DNA of 64,000 bases from an uncultured Oscillospiraceae bacterium (GTDB lineage: Bacteria > Bacillota > Clostridia > Oscillospirales > Oscillospiraceae): positions 1 to 64,000 of the forward strand of contig CAJUPS010000005.1 in the NCBI GenBank assembly GCA_910588045.1. Reading direction: 5' to 3'. How positions within the stretch are numbered: the first letter of the stretch is position 1; every line of letters begins with the position of its first letter. The notes beneath the pieces were generated by a model. That model had not been told where the DNA came from and searched no databases. It worked only from the letters and a program-made list of their open reading frames with translations. This document shows positions 52,281 to 61,782 of this stretch, in pieces. The position numbers were made by a program, and so were the translations under genes.

Positions 52281-53951
52281 ATGAGCTGCGAAATCACCTG
52301 CCCCTACTGTTTCCGTAAAATGCGGGACGACGAGGTCCTGTTCCGTTCGGAGAAGGTCAACTACGGCGAGTGCGACCTCCTGCCGGACGAGTACGACGAT
52401 ATTGAGGATTTCAAGGCGCGATACAACGGTCCCGACAAGGAGACCATCCTCAGCGGCTACAGAGACTGGGACTTCTTCGCCGAGGGGGACGACCCCACCT
52501 ACGAGGCCTTCTGGGAGAAGTTCAACGGCACGACGGAGTACAACCCCGCGGACGACCTCCTGCATGTCAAGGCATACCGGAGAAAGGTCATCAACCCCGG
52601 CCTGCCCGCCCACCGGAAATATCTCAAACCGCAGGGCACGGACGACTATTTTATCCGGGACGAGCAGGGGATGGTGACCCAGATCGAGCTGAAAACCGGG
52701 GAGGTGTGCAACCGCCGGGTGTGCTGTCACTGCCACAACCCCCTGCCGGACAGCTACGGCAAGAACACGGTGAAATTCGCCGCCGTCATCGGCATCACGG
52801 GCGCAGGCAAGACCGTCTACCTCTCCCAGCTGCTCCAGCGGATGAAGGAGTACGCCGTGAAGGTGGGCCTGTCCGCCATTGTCAGCAACACCGGCGTCCG
52901 GGCCTTTCTGGAGAGCAACCGGATTGCCGCCTCCGTGCCGCTGCCCGGCTCCACTGCGGCCACAAAGCTCCAGCAGCCCCTCTTCTACGATATGGTCCGG
53001 GACGCCAAGGAGCACGGGCGGGTAACCGAGACCTTCGTGCTCTACGATGTGGCGGGCGAGGTGTTCACGGAGGCCGGTCTGCTCAACAAGTTTGCCCCCT
53101 TTGTCAGCCACGCCGACGGCGTCATCGTCCTCATCGACCCCATGCAGTTCAGCGAGGTGACCGGCGTGTCGAATGTCGGGGTGAGCCTGGACCACCCGGT
53201 GACGGTGCTCGACGCGGTCCACAGCGTGCTCTCCCCCGGCAATATCAACGAGAAGTGCCAGATCCCCTTTGCCGTATGCATCTCCAAGGCGGACACCCAG
53301 ATGGTGCAGCAGGTGCTCAGTAGCGAGCTGCGGGACATGCTGCGGGAGGACGTCCACAGCATCAAGGACGCCAGCGGCTTCAACCTCCCCATCTTTAACG
53401 CGGCGGAGTACAACCCGATCCTCCAGGAGCTCTACGAGTTCATCCAGCACAAGGAGATGGTGCTGGCCCAGCAGATGCAGACCAACTATGCCAACTACGC
53501 CTATTTCGCCTTCACCGCTCTGGGCTGTGACGTGGGATACTTCAAGAAGATCCGGGACGACGAGTATGAGAAGCTCAAGCGGCAGCGCCTTGGGCAGCCC
53601 GCGCCGCAGCAATATGTTCAGCTGGACGACGACAGCCTCCCGGAGAGCGTCTTCGAGAGGACCGGGCTGGGGGAGCTGTCCACCTATCAGTGCCCCATCG
53701 GGCCGGTCCTGCCGAAGCGGGTGGAGGAACCGCTGCTGTGGCTGTTCCACAAGCTGGGCTACATCGGTGTGAATACGCCCATCATCGACCCCGCCCGCCC
53801 CAAGATCTGCTGCCCCGAGTGCGGCAGCTATGAGACGGAAGCGCTCCCGCCGGAGGAGCAGACGCTGACGACCGGCTGGGGACCCTTCAAGAAGAGTCGG
53901 CACGTGGACCACACATGCCGCACCTGCGGTTACTGCTGGGAGCTAGAGTAA
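52281..53951 (+). CDS. Zinc-ribbon GTPase
   Basis: The 556-aa protein has an N-terminal zinc ribbon split over CPYC (7-10) and CCHC (148-151), a GTPase domain with G1 GITGAGKT (171-178), G3 DVAGE (256-260) and G4-like SKAD, and a second zinc ribbon at the C-terminus (CCPEC at 510-514, CRTCGYC at 546-552). The D-x-[AP]-G-E form of G3 is shared with the three small GTPase-like proteins of the minus operon. It resembles the distinct GTPase predicted to work with tubulin-like proteins, and double-GTPase system members. Confidence 0.82.
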   Translation: MSCEITCPYCFRKMRDDEVLFRSEKVNYGECDLLPDEYDDIEDFKARYNGPDKETILSGYRDWDFFAEGDDPTYEAFWEKFNGTTEYNPADDLLHVKAYRRKVINPGLPAHRKYLKPQGTDDYFIRDEQGMVTQIELKTGEVCNRRVCCHCHNPLPDSYGKNTVKFAAVIGITGAGKTVYLSQLLQRMKEYAVKVGLSAIVSNTGVRAFLESNRIAASVPLPGSTAATKLQQPLFYDMVRDAKEHGRVTETFVLYDVAGEVFTEAGLLNKFAPFVSHADGVIVLIDPMQFSEVTGVSNVGVSLDHPVTVLDAVHSVLSPGNINEKCQIPFAVCISKADTQMVQQVLSSELRDMLREDVHSIKDASGFNLPIFNAAEYNPILQELYEFIQHKEMVLAQQMQTNYANYAYFAFTALGCDVGYFKKIRDDEYEKLKRQRLGQPAPQQYVQLDDDSLPESVFERTGLGELSTYQCPIGPVLPKRVEEPLLWLFHKLGYIGVNTPIIDPARPKICCPECGSYETEALPPEEQTLTTGWGPFKKSRHVDHTCRTCGYCWELE

Positions 53952-53983
53952 CGAAACGGTCCTGTTGAATACGGAGGACAGCC

Positions 53984-56470
53984 ATGACAGAAAACATTTT
54001 GCAGTGCTGCTATACCAATGCAGTAAAGGAGGCCGGGGGCAAAATCAGCTCCGGGTGGCAGGCTGTAGTGGTGTCGGAGGACCTCCCGTCGGAGGCCTAT
54101 GCGGCCTGCGTAAGCCTTCAGAACGCAAATTCGACCCTTCAGTCCCACGTGGTGGATGAGCAGGGCAATGTGCTCAACCTGCTGGAAATCACCGGTGACG
54201 GGACGTATGTATACGTCAGCCGGACCCAGTACGGCCTGACGGACCGCCTGGGGCGGCCCAACATGTTTTCCCACGCGTACATCTTCCCCTGGAAGCAGGG
54301 GGAGGTCATCAGCGACCCCAACGTCTTTCTGACGCTGACGGACCGTAACTTTGCCAAGGACGAGGAGACCGCCCGGCAGACCCGGGACTCCCTGGAGCGG
54401 TCCGAGCCCTTCACCCTGGCGCGCGCCCTGGAGCGGGCCGGAATGCAGTCGGAGACCTACCTGACGCTGATCCGGTGCGTCTACGCCCAGTACAGCGAGC
54501 GGAAGGCCGCCAAACCCCTCTATGTGCAGTACGACGGCGCCGAGGAGCAGATGCGGGCCATTCTCTACTGCATCTACATGGGCATTCCCTACAGTATGCG
54601 GCGGAATCTCTCCGTCGCCTCTGCGGCGGCCGGTACGTCGAAGAGCTACCACCTTGTCTTCTCCGCAGACGCCGCCCGGCACGGGAACTTCGTCGTGCCC
54701 GGGACAGGGGAGAACAACATCCTGACCCCCCGCGCGGAGCGGCGGATCGCGCGCTGCGGCTTCGTGGAGCACGCCGCCGCCCACTGCCGGGAGCAGGATA
54801 TGGATGCGTATTTCCGGCAGCTGGAGAAGCTGGCCCTGGAGCTGGGGGACCCTGCGGCCTCCGACGAGCTGATTCTGCGGATCGCCCATCAGCTGCTCGA
54901 GGCCGCGCCGCTGTCCGAGCTGACCGACGAGGAGCTGGGCGGACGTCTGAGTGATGCCCTGCGCTCCAAGTCCTACGGGAGCCAGCGGATGGAGGAGTAC
55001 ATCAGCAGTATGCTCGACGAGGTCTGCCGGCGCAAGGGCTCGCTGACCGAGGAGAGCGACGCCAATCTGGCGGAGCGGCTGACCGCCCCGGCCACCGAGC
55101 GGCTGGCCGACGCCGGGGAGCGGTACAACATCTACCGTCTCAGCACGCTCCCGGTGGAGGCCGCTGCAAAACTGCTGCACAACCTGTCCAAGCCGGTCTT
55201 CGAGCGCTACAGCCAGACGCTGATGGAGAGCGGCAAGGGACGGGAGATCCTGGATCACTACTACGCCGTTTACGGCCTGGCCGACCGGGAGCTCTCCTGG
55301 GAGCTCCTGGACAGTTTCCTGGCGGAGACAAGCTATGTGCGCGGCGCGGTCAAGACCAGGGATGCCATCGACGCGGCGGCCTGGAAGCTCTATGACGCGC
55401 AGCTCGGACGGTCCGACGGGGCCCGCGCCTACACCGCCCTGATGGCCCTGATGCGCAGGCTGCTGCCGCCGGAGCAGCTCCATGGCTGCGGCGAGGCGGC
55501 GAAGGAGGCCTACTGGGAGAAGCTGACCTTCCTGTCCTTTTCCTACCGAAAGATTGACGAGTACCGGCTCATGAAGATCCAGGGCAACAAGCGGTACGAC
55601 CAATACATGGCCGTCTATGCTATCCTGGCGGCCTACGACGAGAAGGGCGAGGACGCCTTTTTCCGGGAACTCCACCAATTTGCCGCGGCATACGAGCTCA
55701 TTTTTACCCAGTCGAAGAATAGCATTCCCTTCGTGTCGAAGCTGGAGGAGGAGCTGCGCCTGCTCTCTCCGCAGTCGGAGGCGCTCTTCGGCTGGATCCC
55801 TGTCGTGACCATCCCGGATGCCAGCGCAGTGCTGGAGGATATACTGGCCCTGCGGAACCGTCTGCACCAGAGGGAGTTCGATGGGTTTGTGGACGCTTAC
55901 CGGCAGATCCTGGAGCAAAGCCGCGGCGTCCGCAGCGCCAAGCGCCTGGAAAAGGAGCTGAGCAAGGCGCTGGCGGCGGAGTGCCGCAAGGCCGACAAGC
56001 CGGGCAGCTGGGTCCCCGTCGACGTCTGGCTCGTCCTGGGCGCATCCCTCTATCCCGACAATGCTTTCCGGATCTTTGATGAGGCGGACCCCTGCGTCCT
56101 CCGCATAGAGGAGGCCCGCGCAGTGGAGGGGAGCCGGCTCCTGTCGGAGGCGTTCTATATCCACCAGGCGGAGTCCTTTGTCCAGAGCAAGGGCAAGTCC
56201 GCAAAGGTGGTCCACAAGTGGCTGGGGGAGCGCAAGTCTGCCGAGCGCCGTAGGCGGGCGGATGAGCGCAAGCTGCGCCAGGATGCCGACGGATCGGTCT
56301 TGGACCGGGGCCTCGCCTTTTTCTCCCAGCTGACCACCGGCGGGGAGGCCAGAAACGGCCGGCGTGTCTCCACGCAGAAGGAGGAGACTGCCGCGCCGTC
56401 CGGTCAAAGCGCCGGTGAGGCAAAAAAGGAGAGGAAGCCCGGCAGAAAAGGTGGGTTTTTCGACCGGTAA
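53984..56470 (+). CDS. GAP1-like GTPase-associated protein, long form
   Basis: The 828-aa protein opens with a domain beginning ILQCCYTNAVKEAGGKISSG, followed by the blocks TQYGLTDRLGRPNMFSHAYI and GTGENNILTPRAERRIARCG. The last third is helical and ends in a basic tail. I recall GAP1-N2/M/C domains in GTPase-based conflict systems; this fits by motif but I could not run a search. The downstream paralog (61783) repeats only the first half. It directly follows the zinc-ribbon GTPase, supporting a GTPase-associated role. Confidence 0.72.
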   Translation: MTENILQCCYTNAVKEAGGKISSGWQAVVVSEDLPSEAYAACVSLQNANSTLQSHVVDEQGNVLNLLEITGDGTYVYVSRTQYGLTDRLGRPNMFSHAYIFPWKQGEVISDPNVFLTLTDRNFAKDEETARQTRDSLERSEPFTLARALERAGMQSETYLTLIRCVYAQYSERKAAKPLYVQYDGAEEQMRAILYCIYMGIPYSMRRNLSVASAAAGTSKSYHLVFSADAARHGNFVVPGTGENNILTPRAERRIARCGFVEHAAAHCREQDMDAYFRQLEKLALELGDPAASDELILRIAHQLLEAAPLSELTDEELGGRLSDALRSKSYGSQRMEEYISSMLDEVCRRKGSLTEESDANLAERLTAPATERLADAGERYNIYRLSTLPVEAAAKLLHNLSKPVFERYSQTLMESGKGREILDHYYAVYGLADRELSWELLDSFLAETSYVRGAVKTRDAIDAAAWKLYDAQLGRSDGARAYTALMALMRRLLPPEQLHGCGEAAKEAYWEKLTFLSFSYRKIDEYRLMKIQGNKRYDQYMAVYAILAAYDEKGEDAFFRELHQFAAAYELIFTQSKNSIPFVSKLEEELRLLSPQSEALFGWIPVVTIPDASAVLEDILALRNRLHQREFDGFVDAYRQILEQSRGVRSAKRLEKELSKALAAECRKADKPGSWVPVDVWLVLGASLYPDNAFRIFDEADPCVLRIEEARAVEGSRLLSEAFYIHQAESFVQSKGKSAKVVHKWLGERKSAERRRRADERKLRQDADGSVLDRGLAFFSQLTTGGEARNGRRVSTQKEETAAPSGQSAGEAKKERKPGRKGGFFDR

Positions 56471-56504
56471 TATATCCTGAGAAAGTAGGAGGATTGGCGT
56501 CCGC

Positions 56505-57614
56505 ATGAGCACAAGCAAATATCGTGTCCCCAACGAGCTGTACTACAGCGAGATATATGGCGGCGGCATCTATGAGTGGAACGGCCAGACGGTCCAGGAC
56601 CCCCTGGGGGGCGACCGGGGGGAGGGGCGGGTCAGCCCGCTGCTCACCAGCCTGCTCTCCGGAGAGACCTTTTTTCTCAAGCGCCTGCCCGGCGATGCAC
56701 GGGACCGCTTCCGGACGCGGGTGCTGCTTCCTCCCCGGAATGAGCATATCCTGTGGCCCAGCGATATGGTGCATCTGGAGGAGGAGCAGCGGGAGGGGTG
56801 CAGTCTCTTTGTGGCGCAGTCGTATACCCCGGCGCCTGCGGAGCAGGAGGGGTCGGAGGCCCTTCTCTTCCCCTACGGCGGGTATCCCAGGATGGTGGAT
56901 GGGCTGCGCAGGCTCTCCCAGATCGAATCCCCCAGCTGGAAGGTCCGGGAGATCCGGCGCATGGCCGCAGAAATCGCCCGCGCACTGGAGAGTCTGAATC
57001 GGAGCGGGTATCTCTACGCGGACATCCACTTATCCCGCATCTATTTTTCGGATGATGACGCCGTCTTTCTGGACTTCTCCAACCTGGTCTTCCCCCTCCG
57101 GGACTCCGTGGGCAGAGGGGCGGACACCGCTTGCCGGGTGGAGCAGGGGGCGTATCCCCTCGAGTTCGCCGATCCCGCTCTGGTGCGGGGGCTGACGCCC
57201 CACGTAGACCTCCACTCCCAGAACTACAGCCTGTGCGCCCTGTTTTTCTACCTGTTCCTGGGGCGCTACCCCTATGACGGCCGGCTGCTCACGGGCTATA
57301 AGGACGATACGCCCCAGGGGCACTATGTCAAATTCCGGGACTACCACAAGATGCCCGTCTTCATCTTTGACCCGGAGGACGCCCAAAACGGTCTGGGCGC
57401 CTTCTGGGAGGAGCAGCAGGTGATCGAGCTGTGGGAGGAGCTGCCGGGAGAGCTGCGGGAGATGTTCGTCCGGACCCTCCGGCGGGGGAATGCCGAGCGG
57501 ACGGAACCCGTCAACAACCCCACCCCCAGTACGTGGCTGCGATGCTTCCGGGAGTTGGGTTGGTACGACGATAAAGACGATAAAAAAGAGACTGAGGGGA
57601 TCGCATATGAATAA
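56505..57614 (+). CDS. Protein-kinase-like protein with altered catalytic motifs
   Basis: The 369-aa protein has the outline of a Ser/Thr kinase: a lysine in FFLKRL (K59), a C-lobe loop YADIHLSRIYF (D173) in place of HRDLKPxN, DFS (190-192) instead of DFG, and a C-lobe of kinase type (VDLHSQNYSLCALFFYLFLG). The catalytic Asp is kept, but the loop Lys and Asn are changed, so it is either an atypical kinase or a pseudokinase. It overlaps the next gene by 8 bp. Confidence 0.7.
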   Translation: MSTSKYRVPNELYYSEIYGGGIYEWNGQTVQDPLGGDRGEGRVSPLLTSLLSGETFFLKRLPGDARDRFRTRVLLPPRNEHILWPSDMVHLEEEQREGCSLFVAQSYTPAPAEQEGSEALLFPYGGYPRMVDGLRRLSQIESPSWKVREIRRMAAEIARALESLNRSGYLYADIHLSRIYFSDDDAVFLDFSNLVFPLRDSVGRGADTACRVEQGAYPLEFADPALVRGLTPHVDLHSQNYSLCALFFYLFLGRYPYDGRLLTGYKDDTPQGHYVKFRDYHKMPVFIFDPEDAQNGLGAFWEEQQVIELWEELPGELREMFVRTLRRGNAERTEPVNNPTPSTWLRCFRELGWYDDKDDKKETEGIAYE

Positions 57615-58677
57615 ATTGGAAGGGGTTTTTGACCGCGTTAAATACGATGCGCTGGCATACATCGGTCTGTACGAGGCCCCGCCCTGCGAAACAGGGTCCG
57701 TCCTGGCTGCCGCTGTATCGCGGCACGGACCGGAGATCTTCTGCGACCCTGCCACACTGCACCAGGCCATGGCGGAGGCCGGCGCGCCAGAGAATGAGAT
57801 CCTCCGGGTACAGCTGATGACCCGGGTGTCCGGCTTCCGGGAGCTGCTGGCCCAGGACTCCAGGACGGCGCAGGCAGACTTGGACCGGTATATCCACAAC
57901 GCCGCCGAGGAGACGGGATTCAACCGGGATACGGTCCTGCGTCTCACCGGCAGCATCGTGTTTGCCCTTGGCGGCGGGATGGACTGCTCTCCCAGCTCTG
58001 CCCGTGAGGAAGGCTTTGCGCCGCAGACGGTCGCCGCACTGGCCTCCGAGCTGTATGAGGAACCGCTGCGCACCTTTCAGACCAATCTGGACCGGATCCT
58101 CTCCAACGGGGCCACGGTCAGCCTGGACTTTGACCGGCTGGAACCCCTGGTGAATATCGGGATTCCCCGGGCGAAGTATTGCCTGGGATACTGTCTGCTT
58201 ACGGGCATCCAGCTGGAGGCCGACCAGGAGCGCGGTCTGGCGCTTCTGGAGGAGGCGGCCGGGCAGGGCGACAGCCGGGCGGCGGCGGCTCTGGGCGATT
58301 ACCACTATCTCACCGGGGGCTCCGACCACTGGAGTCGGGCCTATACATACTATACCGGCTACGGCGCCGCGGCGCTGAGTAAGAGCAGGCGGACCGCCAT
58401 CACCAACATTCTCAATCAGAAGCGCTTCAACCGGACGCTCCTGGGGCTGTGCATCCTGCTGCTGGTTGTGCTGGCCGCCTCGGTCATCTGGCCGCCTGCG
58501 GCGGCGGCGTATGCGCCCCACCCGGTCTGGGGATGGCTGTCCGTACTGGCGGAGCTGGCGCTGCTGGTCTTGGGCATCCTGCATTACCGGGTAAAGCCCT
58601 ATGATTTTTTCTACCGGCTTCCTGTGGCGATGGCCGGGATATGGTCTGTCTATATGGCCATCAGAATCTTGTTTTGA
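57607..58677 (+). CDS. Sel1-like repeat protein with C-terminal membrane helices
   Basis: The 356-aa protein has a helical N-terminal domain, two Sel1-like repeats near 190-265 (AKYCLGYCLLTGIQLEADQE, then GDSRAAAALGDYHYLTGG) and three hydrophobic helices near the C-terminus (about 278-300, 312-330 and 335-356). It overlaps the kinase-like gene. Sel1 repeats bind proteins, so it may anchor the complex at the membrane. The ATG at 57607 is preferred over an upstream in-frame start that re-reads the kinase gene. Confidence 0.7.
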   Translation: MNKLEGVFDRVKYDALAYIGLYEAPPCETGSVLAAAVSRHGPEIFCDPATLHQAMAEAGAPENEILRVQLMTRVSGFRELLAQDSRTAQADLDRYIHNAAEETGFNRDTVLRLTGSIVFALGGGMDCSPSSAREEGFAPQTVAALASELYEEPLRTFQTNLDRILSNGATVSLDFDRLEPLVNIGIPRAKYCLGYCLLTGIQLEADQERGLALLEEAAGQGDSRAAAALGDYHYLTGGSDHWSRAYTYYTGYGAAALSKSRRTAITNILNQKRFNRTLLGLCILLLVVLAASVIWPPAAAAYAPHPVWGWLSVLAELALLVLGILHYRVKPYDFFYRLPVAMAGIWSVYMAIRILF

Positions 58678-58695
58678 GAGAGCGGGTGACGGAAT

Positions 58696-60318
58696 ATGCC
58701 TGAAAATACGGAGGGAAACGCCCAGAATTTTCTGGCCGACAAGGTGCTTGTGAAAAAGAACAAGCTCCTCTTCTTTGCGCTGAATCTGGCGTGCATTCTC
58801 CCCTATCTGATAAAGCACTACTCCCACCTGGAGGCGGGACTGGCGGCCTGTTTCCTCCTGATGCTGTTCATCCTTACGGTACTACAGCCCCATGCCGCAA
58901 CGCCTGCCGGTAAGAATCTGCCGCTCTTTGGGTTCTTTGACGTCTGCATTCTGCTGGGGATGTCCACCCGGGAGCTCCTGGACCGGTTTACCCTGGACGA
59001 TCTGCCCCACATCCTCGCACGGGCGGAGGGCAGGCAGTGTCTCTTGCTCTTGCCGGTGGGGCTGCTGTTATGCGTTCTGCCCTTCCGCAGTTCTCAGGCG
59101 GTGTGGCTGAAGGGGCTGGGGCGGACGGCGATCGGGGCCTTCCCCCTGCTGCTGATCTGGAGCAACGGTAAGCTGCTGGGGATCTCCTTTGCGGACGGCG
59201 GGAAGGGTTTCTTCGTCTTCTATCTGCTGTGCGCCGCGATCTGGTATACCCTGTGCGCGGTGTCCTATACGGTCACCCCGGGGGCGCTGCGGCGCAATAA
59301 CTGGCTGTCCTGGCTCCTGCTTCTGGTCTTCTGGGCCCTCTGCCTGACGGAGACCTCCCTGGTCTGGGAGAGGATCCTTCCGATCCGGGATTGGCTTCTG
59401 GCCATACCGAGCCTTGCCTGGTGGAAGACCATTTTAGCCGTGGCGGTGCTGATCGGATGCGCCATCGCGGCCTATGCCTACGCCGACAGCCTCATGGGAC
59501 CGGACTCCCTGGTGCTGGGCGCTCTGGGCGGCGGTATTTTGCTGCTGCGGGTGCTGCTGAGCAACTACTTTGCCTTTAGCTGGCTGGTGCTTCTGGTATT
59601 CCTGGCGGGCGCTCTCCGCTGCCTACAGAACGAGATGCGGCATACAAAAACCCTGCGGTTGAGCACCCCGGTATATCTCGCCGCCCAGACGGCGGCGCTG
59701 CTTCTGACGGCCTTCCTGCTCAAGCGCGGGCTGTGGGTCCTGCTGGTTCTGCTCGTGGTCTACGGGCTGATCTTCTATGCTATCCACGGAAAGATGGAGA
59801 CGCTCCCCCGGCAGCGGTGCCGGTGGCTGGTGACGCTCTCCTGTCCCGCGGTCCTAGCCCTGGGGTATATCTGGCAGACGCGCTTTATCCCGGCGGTCTG
59901 TCTCCTCCTGGCGGCAGCCTACGGGGTGCTTGCTTTTGTGATCCTTCTTTTGCTCTGGCCCCACCCGAGCGAGCGGAGGAGCCCAGACCGGTACAAGTGG
60001 ATGGTCTGCGGCGCTATGGCGCTGCTGTGCCTGATGACGGCCACCCGGTATGGGGTGAAAGCCCGCATCACATTTCAGCCGGAGCGCGGTACGGCACATA
60101 TCGAGCTGGAGGCCAGGGGAGGGGATAATGAGATCGCCCTCGCCGCGTACTACTGGAGCGACCTGACCGGGGAACCCCTGGGCGAGGAGGTCCCCCTCTC
60201 CTCCGGCGAGACGGAGATCCCCATCCAGGGGGAGCGGCTGACCATTGTGGCCACGGATACCCACGGGGCCAGGATGACCATCACCGACTGGTATCCCGGC
60301 TGGATGTCGGCGGAATAA
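58696..60318 (+). CDS. Polytopic membrane protein of the system
   Basis: A 540-aa protein with about 14 hydrophobic helices from residue 25 to 450, then a soluble extracellular-looking domain of about 80 residues (ARITFQPERGTAHIELEARG, EVPLSSGETEIPIQGERLTI). I do not recognise a transporter family. It may be the membrane platform of the system. Its tail region carries a partial MITE 25 bp after the stop. Confidence 0.65.
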   Translation: MPENTEGNAQNFLADKVLVKKNKLLFFALNLACILPYLIKHYSHLEAGLAACFLLMLFILTVLQPHAATPAGKNLPLFGFFDVCILLGMSTRELLDRFTLDDLPHILARAEGRQCLLLLPVGLLLCVLPFRSSQAVWLKGLGRTAIGAFPLLLIWSNGKLLGISFADGGKGFFVFYLLCAAIWYTLCAVSYTVTPGALRRNNWLSWLLLLVFWALCLTETSLVWERILPIRDWLLAIPSLAWWKTILAVAVLIGCAIAAYAYADSLMGPDSLVLGALGGGILLLRVLLSNYFAFSWLVLLVFLAGALRCLQNEMRHTKTLRLSTPVYLAAQTAALLLTAFLLKRGLWVLLVLLVVYGLIFYAIHGKMETLPRQRCRWLVTLSCPAVLALGYIWQTRFIPAVCLLLAAAYGVLAFVILLLLWPHPSERRSPDRYKWMVCGAMALLCLMTATRYGVKARITFQPERGTAHIELEARGGDNEIALAAYYWSDLTGEPLGEEVPLSSGETEIPIQGERLTIVATDTHGARMTITDWYPGWMSAE

Positions 60319-60342
60319 CGCCCCCGGGGGCGGGTACACGCT

Positions 60343-60417
60343 AGGGCTTGTTTGATAAATGGCGGAATGCCCAACGGCGAGAGATTTTTTCGTTGGGCAA
60401 GGCAAAAATTCGCAGGA
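60343..60417 (+). repeat. Truncated copy of MITE element B
   Basis: The first 75 bp match the left half of element B (28896 onward) with a few changes, including the TA before AGGGCTTG. The right half is missing and the homology stops at GCAGGA, 23 bp before the second vWA start. Confidence 0.75.
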
Positions 60418-60440
60418 CAACACGAGAGGTGGAGCGACAA

Positions 60441-61685
60441 ATGCGGCATAGTAAGCAATTCAATATCGTCATGGCGGTGGTTTCCGCGCTGATCGGCGCT
60501 GTTGTATGGCTCGTGTGCGCGGCGGTTTACGACGCGCTGGCAGACGCCACGGCAAGACCCGTCCTGATTGGTCTGCTCTTTGGGATTCTCGCGCTCGCCG
60601 TGGCGGGCGGTGTGTTTGTGACCAGTATGGTCTCGGATACGTTTGAAAAGAATGTGGTCACCGGAGGCGGAACGGGTTCCGTGATTGGGATCCTGGCAAT
60701 CATTGTGGTGGGGCTGATGGCGCTGGGGGCGCTGTTCCAGTGGCTTTACAGTCTGCGCTCCCGCGCAGAGGCGGTGGAACCGACCTCCTATGTCTTTTTG
60801 ATTGACGGCTCTGGCTCTATGACCGACAGCGACCCCCGGGGACTTCGCTACGACGCCATCGACCAGGTTCTGGCAGACAAGGCGTCCGATTTCCCCTATA
60901 TGGTCTACGGCTTTGCGGATGATGTCTCCCTGCTGCGGGACATGCGGCCGGTGTCAGCGGGGGCGGCCGACCTGATCGGCATGAGCTCCGGGGGCACGTC
61001 CATCAGGGGCGTGCTGGAGCGGGTGATCTCCGACCGGAAGTCCGGCCTGTGGGACGGGGGCGATGCGCCCAAGGTGGTTCTCCTTTCCGATGGCCTTCCA
61101 ACGGATTTTGACCGGTTCTCCGCCATCAGCGGCATCCTGAGCGAGTACGCCCGGAGCGGCATGAGTATCAGCACGGTGGGGCTGGACGGCGCGGATGTCT
61201 CCCTCATGGAGCGGATCGCCGACCGCACCGGCGGCGTCTTCGTGGACATCCGGGACGCCTCCATGCTGGCGGAGGCCATGACCTCCGCCGCCAGCCGCTA
61301 CGCGGCGGATGATCTGGTCACCACCCGGTATCACAGCGGTCGTCTGGGGGCCCTTTGGGGGGTCCTCCGGGTCGTGTTCCTGACGGTGCTGGGCACGCTC
61401 ATCGGCCTGGCGGCGGCCGTGGCCTATGGACAGATGGATTCCCTGTCCCTCATTGCGGCCTCCTCCGCCGTGAAATCGCTGGTGGGGGCCTTGCTGCTGG
61501 AGCTGTGCACCTCCCTGTTCGACCTGCCGGACCGGGTCTTCTGGCTGATCCTGTGGGTCCTCATTGCCGCCACGCTCTGTACGCGGACGACGGCGGCCGC
61601 CCGCAGGAGTCCGGACCGCTCCCGCCGTCAGGTGCGGCCCAGCCGCAGCCGCGGCCGGTCCAGCAGGAACGTGGGGACATTCTGA
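60441..61685 (+). CDS. Second vWA-domain membrane protein
   Basis: The 414-aa protein has three N-terminal helices (about 9-30, 40-62 and 80-105), a vWA domain with complete MIDAS (DGSGS at 122-126, T in GGTSIR, D in LLSDGLP), one or two further helices after about 305, and an Arg-rich tail. The segment SGSM-xxx-DPxGxRYxAI is shared with the first vWA protein of the operon, so both probably recognise related partners. The ATG at 60441 has GAGGTGGAG upstream; a longer frame runs into the MITE copy. Confidence 0.8.
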   Translation: MRHSKQFNIVMAVVSALIGAVVWLVCAAVYDALADATARPVLIGLLFGILALAVAGGVFVTSMVSDTFEKNVVTGGGTGSVIGILAIIVVGLMALGALFQWLYSLRSRAEAVEPTSYVFLIDGSGSMTDSDPRGLRYDAIDQVLADKASDFPYMVYGFADDVSLLRDMRPVSAGAADLIGMSSGGTSIRGVLERVISDRKSGLWDGGDAPKVVLLSDGLPTDFDRFSAISGILSEYARSGMSISTVGLDGADVSLMERIADRTGGVFVDIRDASMLAEAMTSAASRYAADDLVTTRYHSGRLGALWGVLRVVFLTVLGTLIGLAAAVAYGQMDSLSLIAASSAVKSLVGALLLELCTSLFDLPDRVFWLILWVLIAATLCTRTTAAARRSPDRSRRQVRPSRSRGRSSRNVGTF

Positions 61686-61782
61686 CAGGGGACGGATCTG
61701 AGCCGCCGGCGCCGGAGGGACCGGCGCGGGAACCCGGCAGGGTTTCCTATGGAAGGAGCGGAGCAAAGGAGGAGAGACAGCA

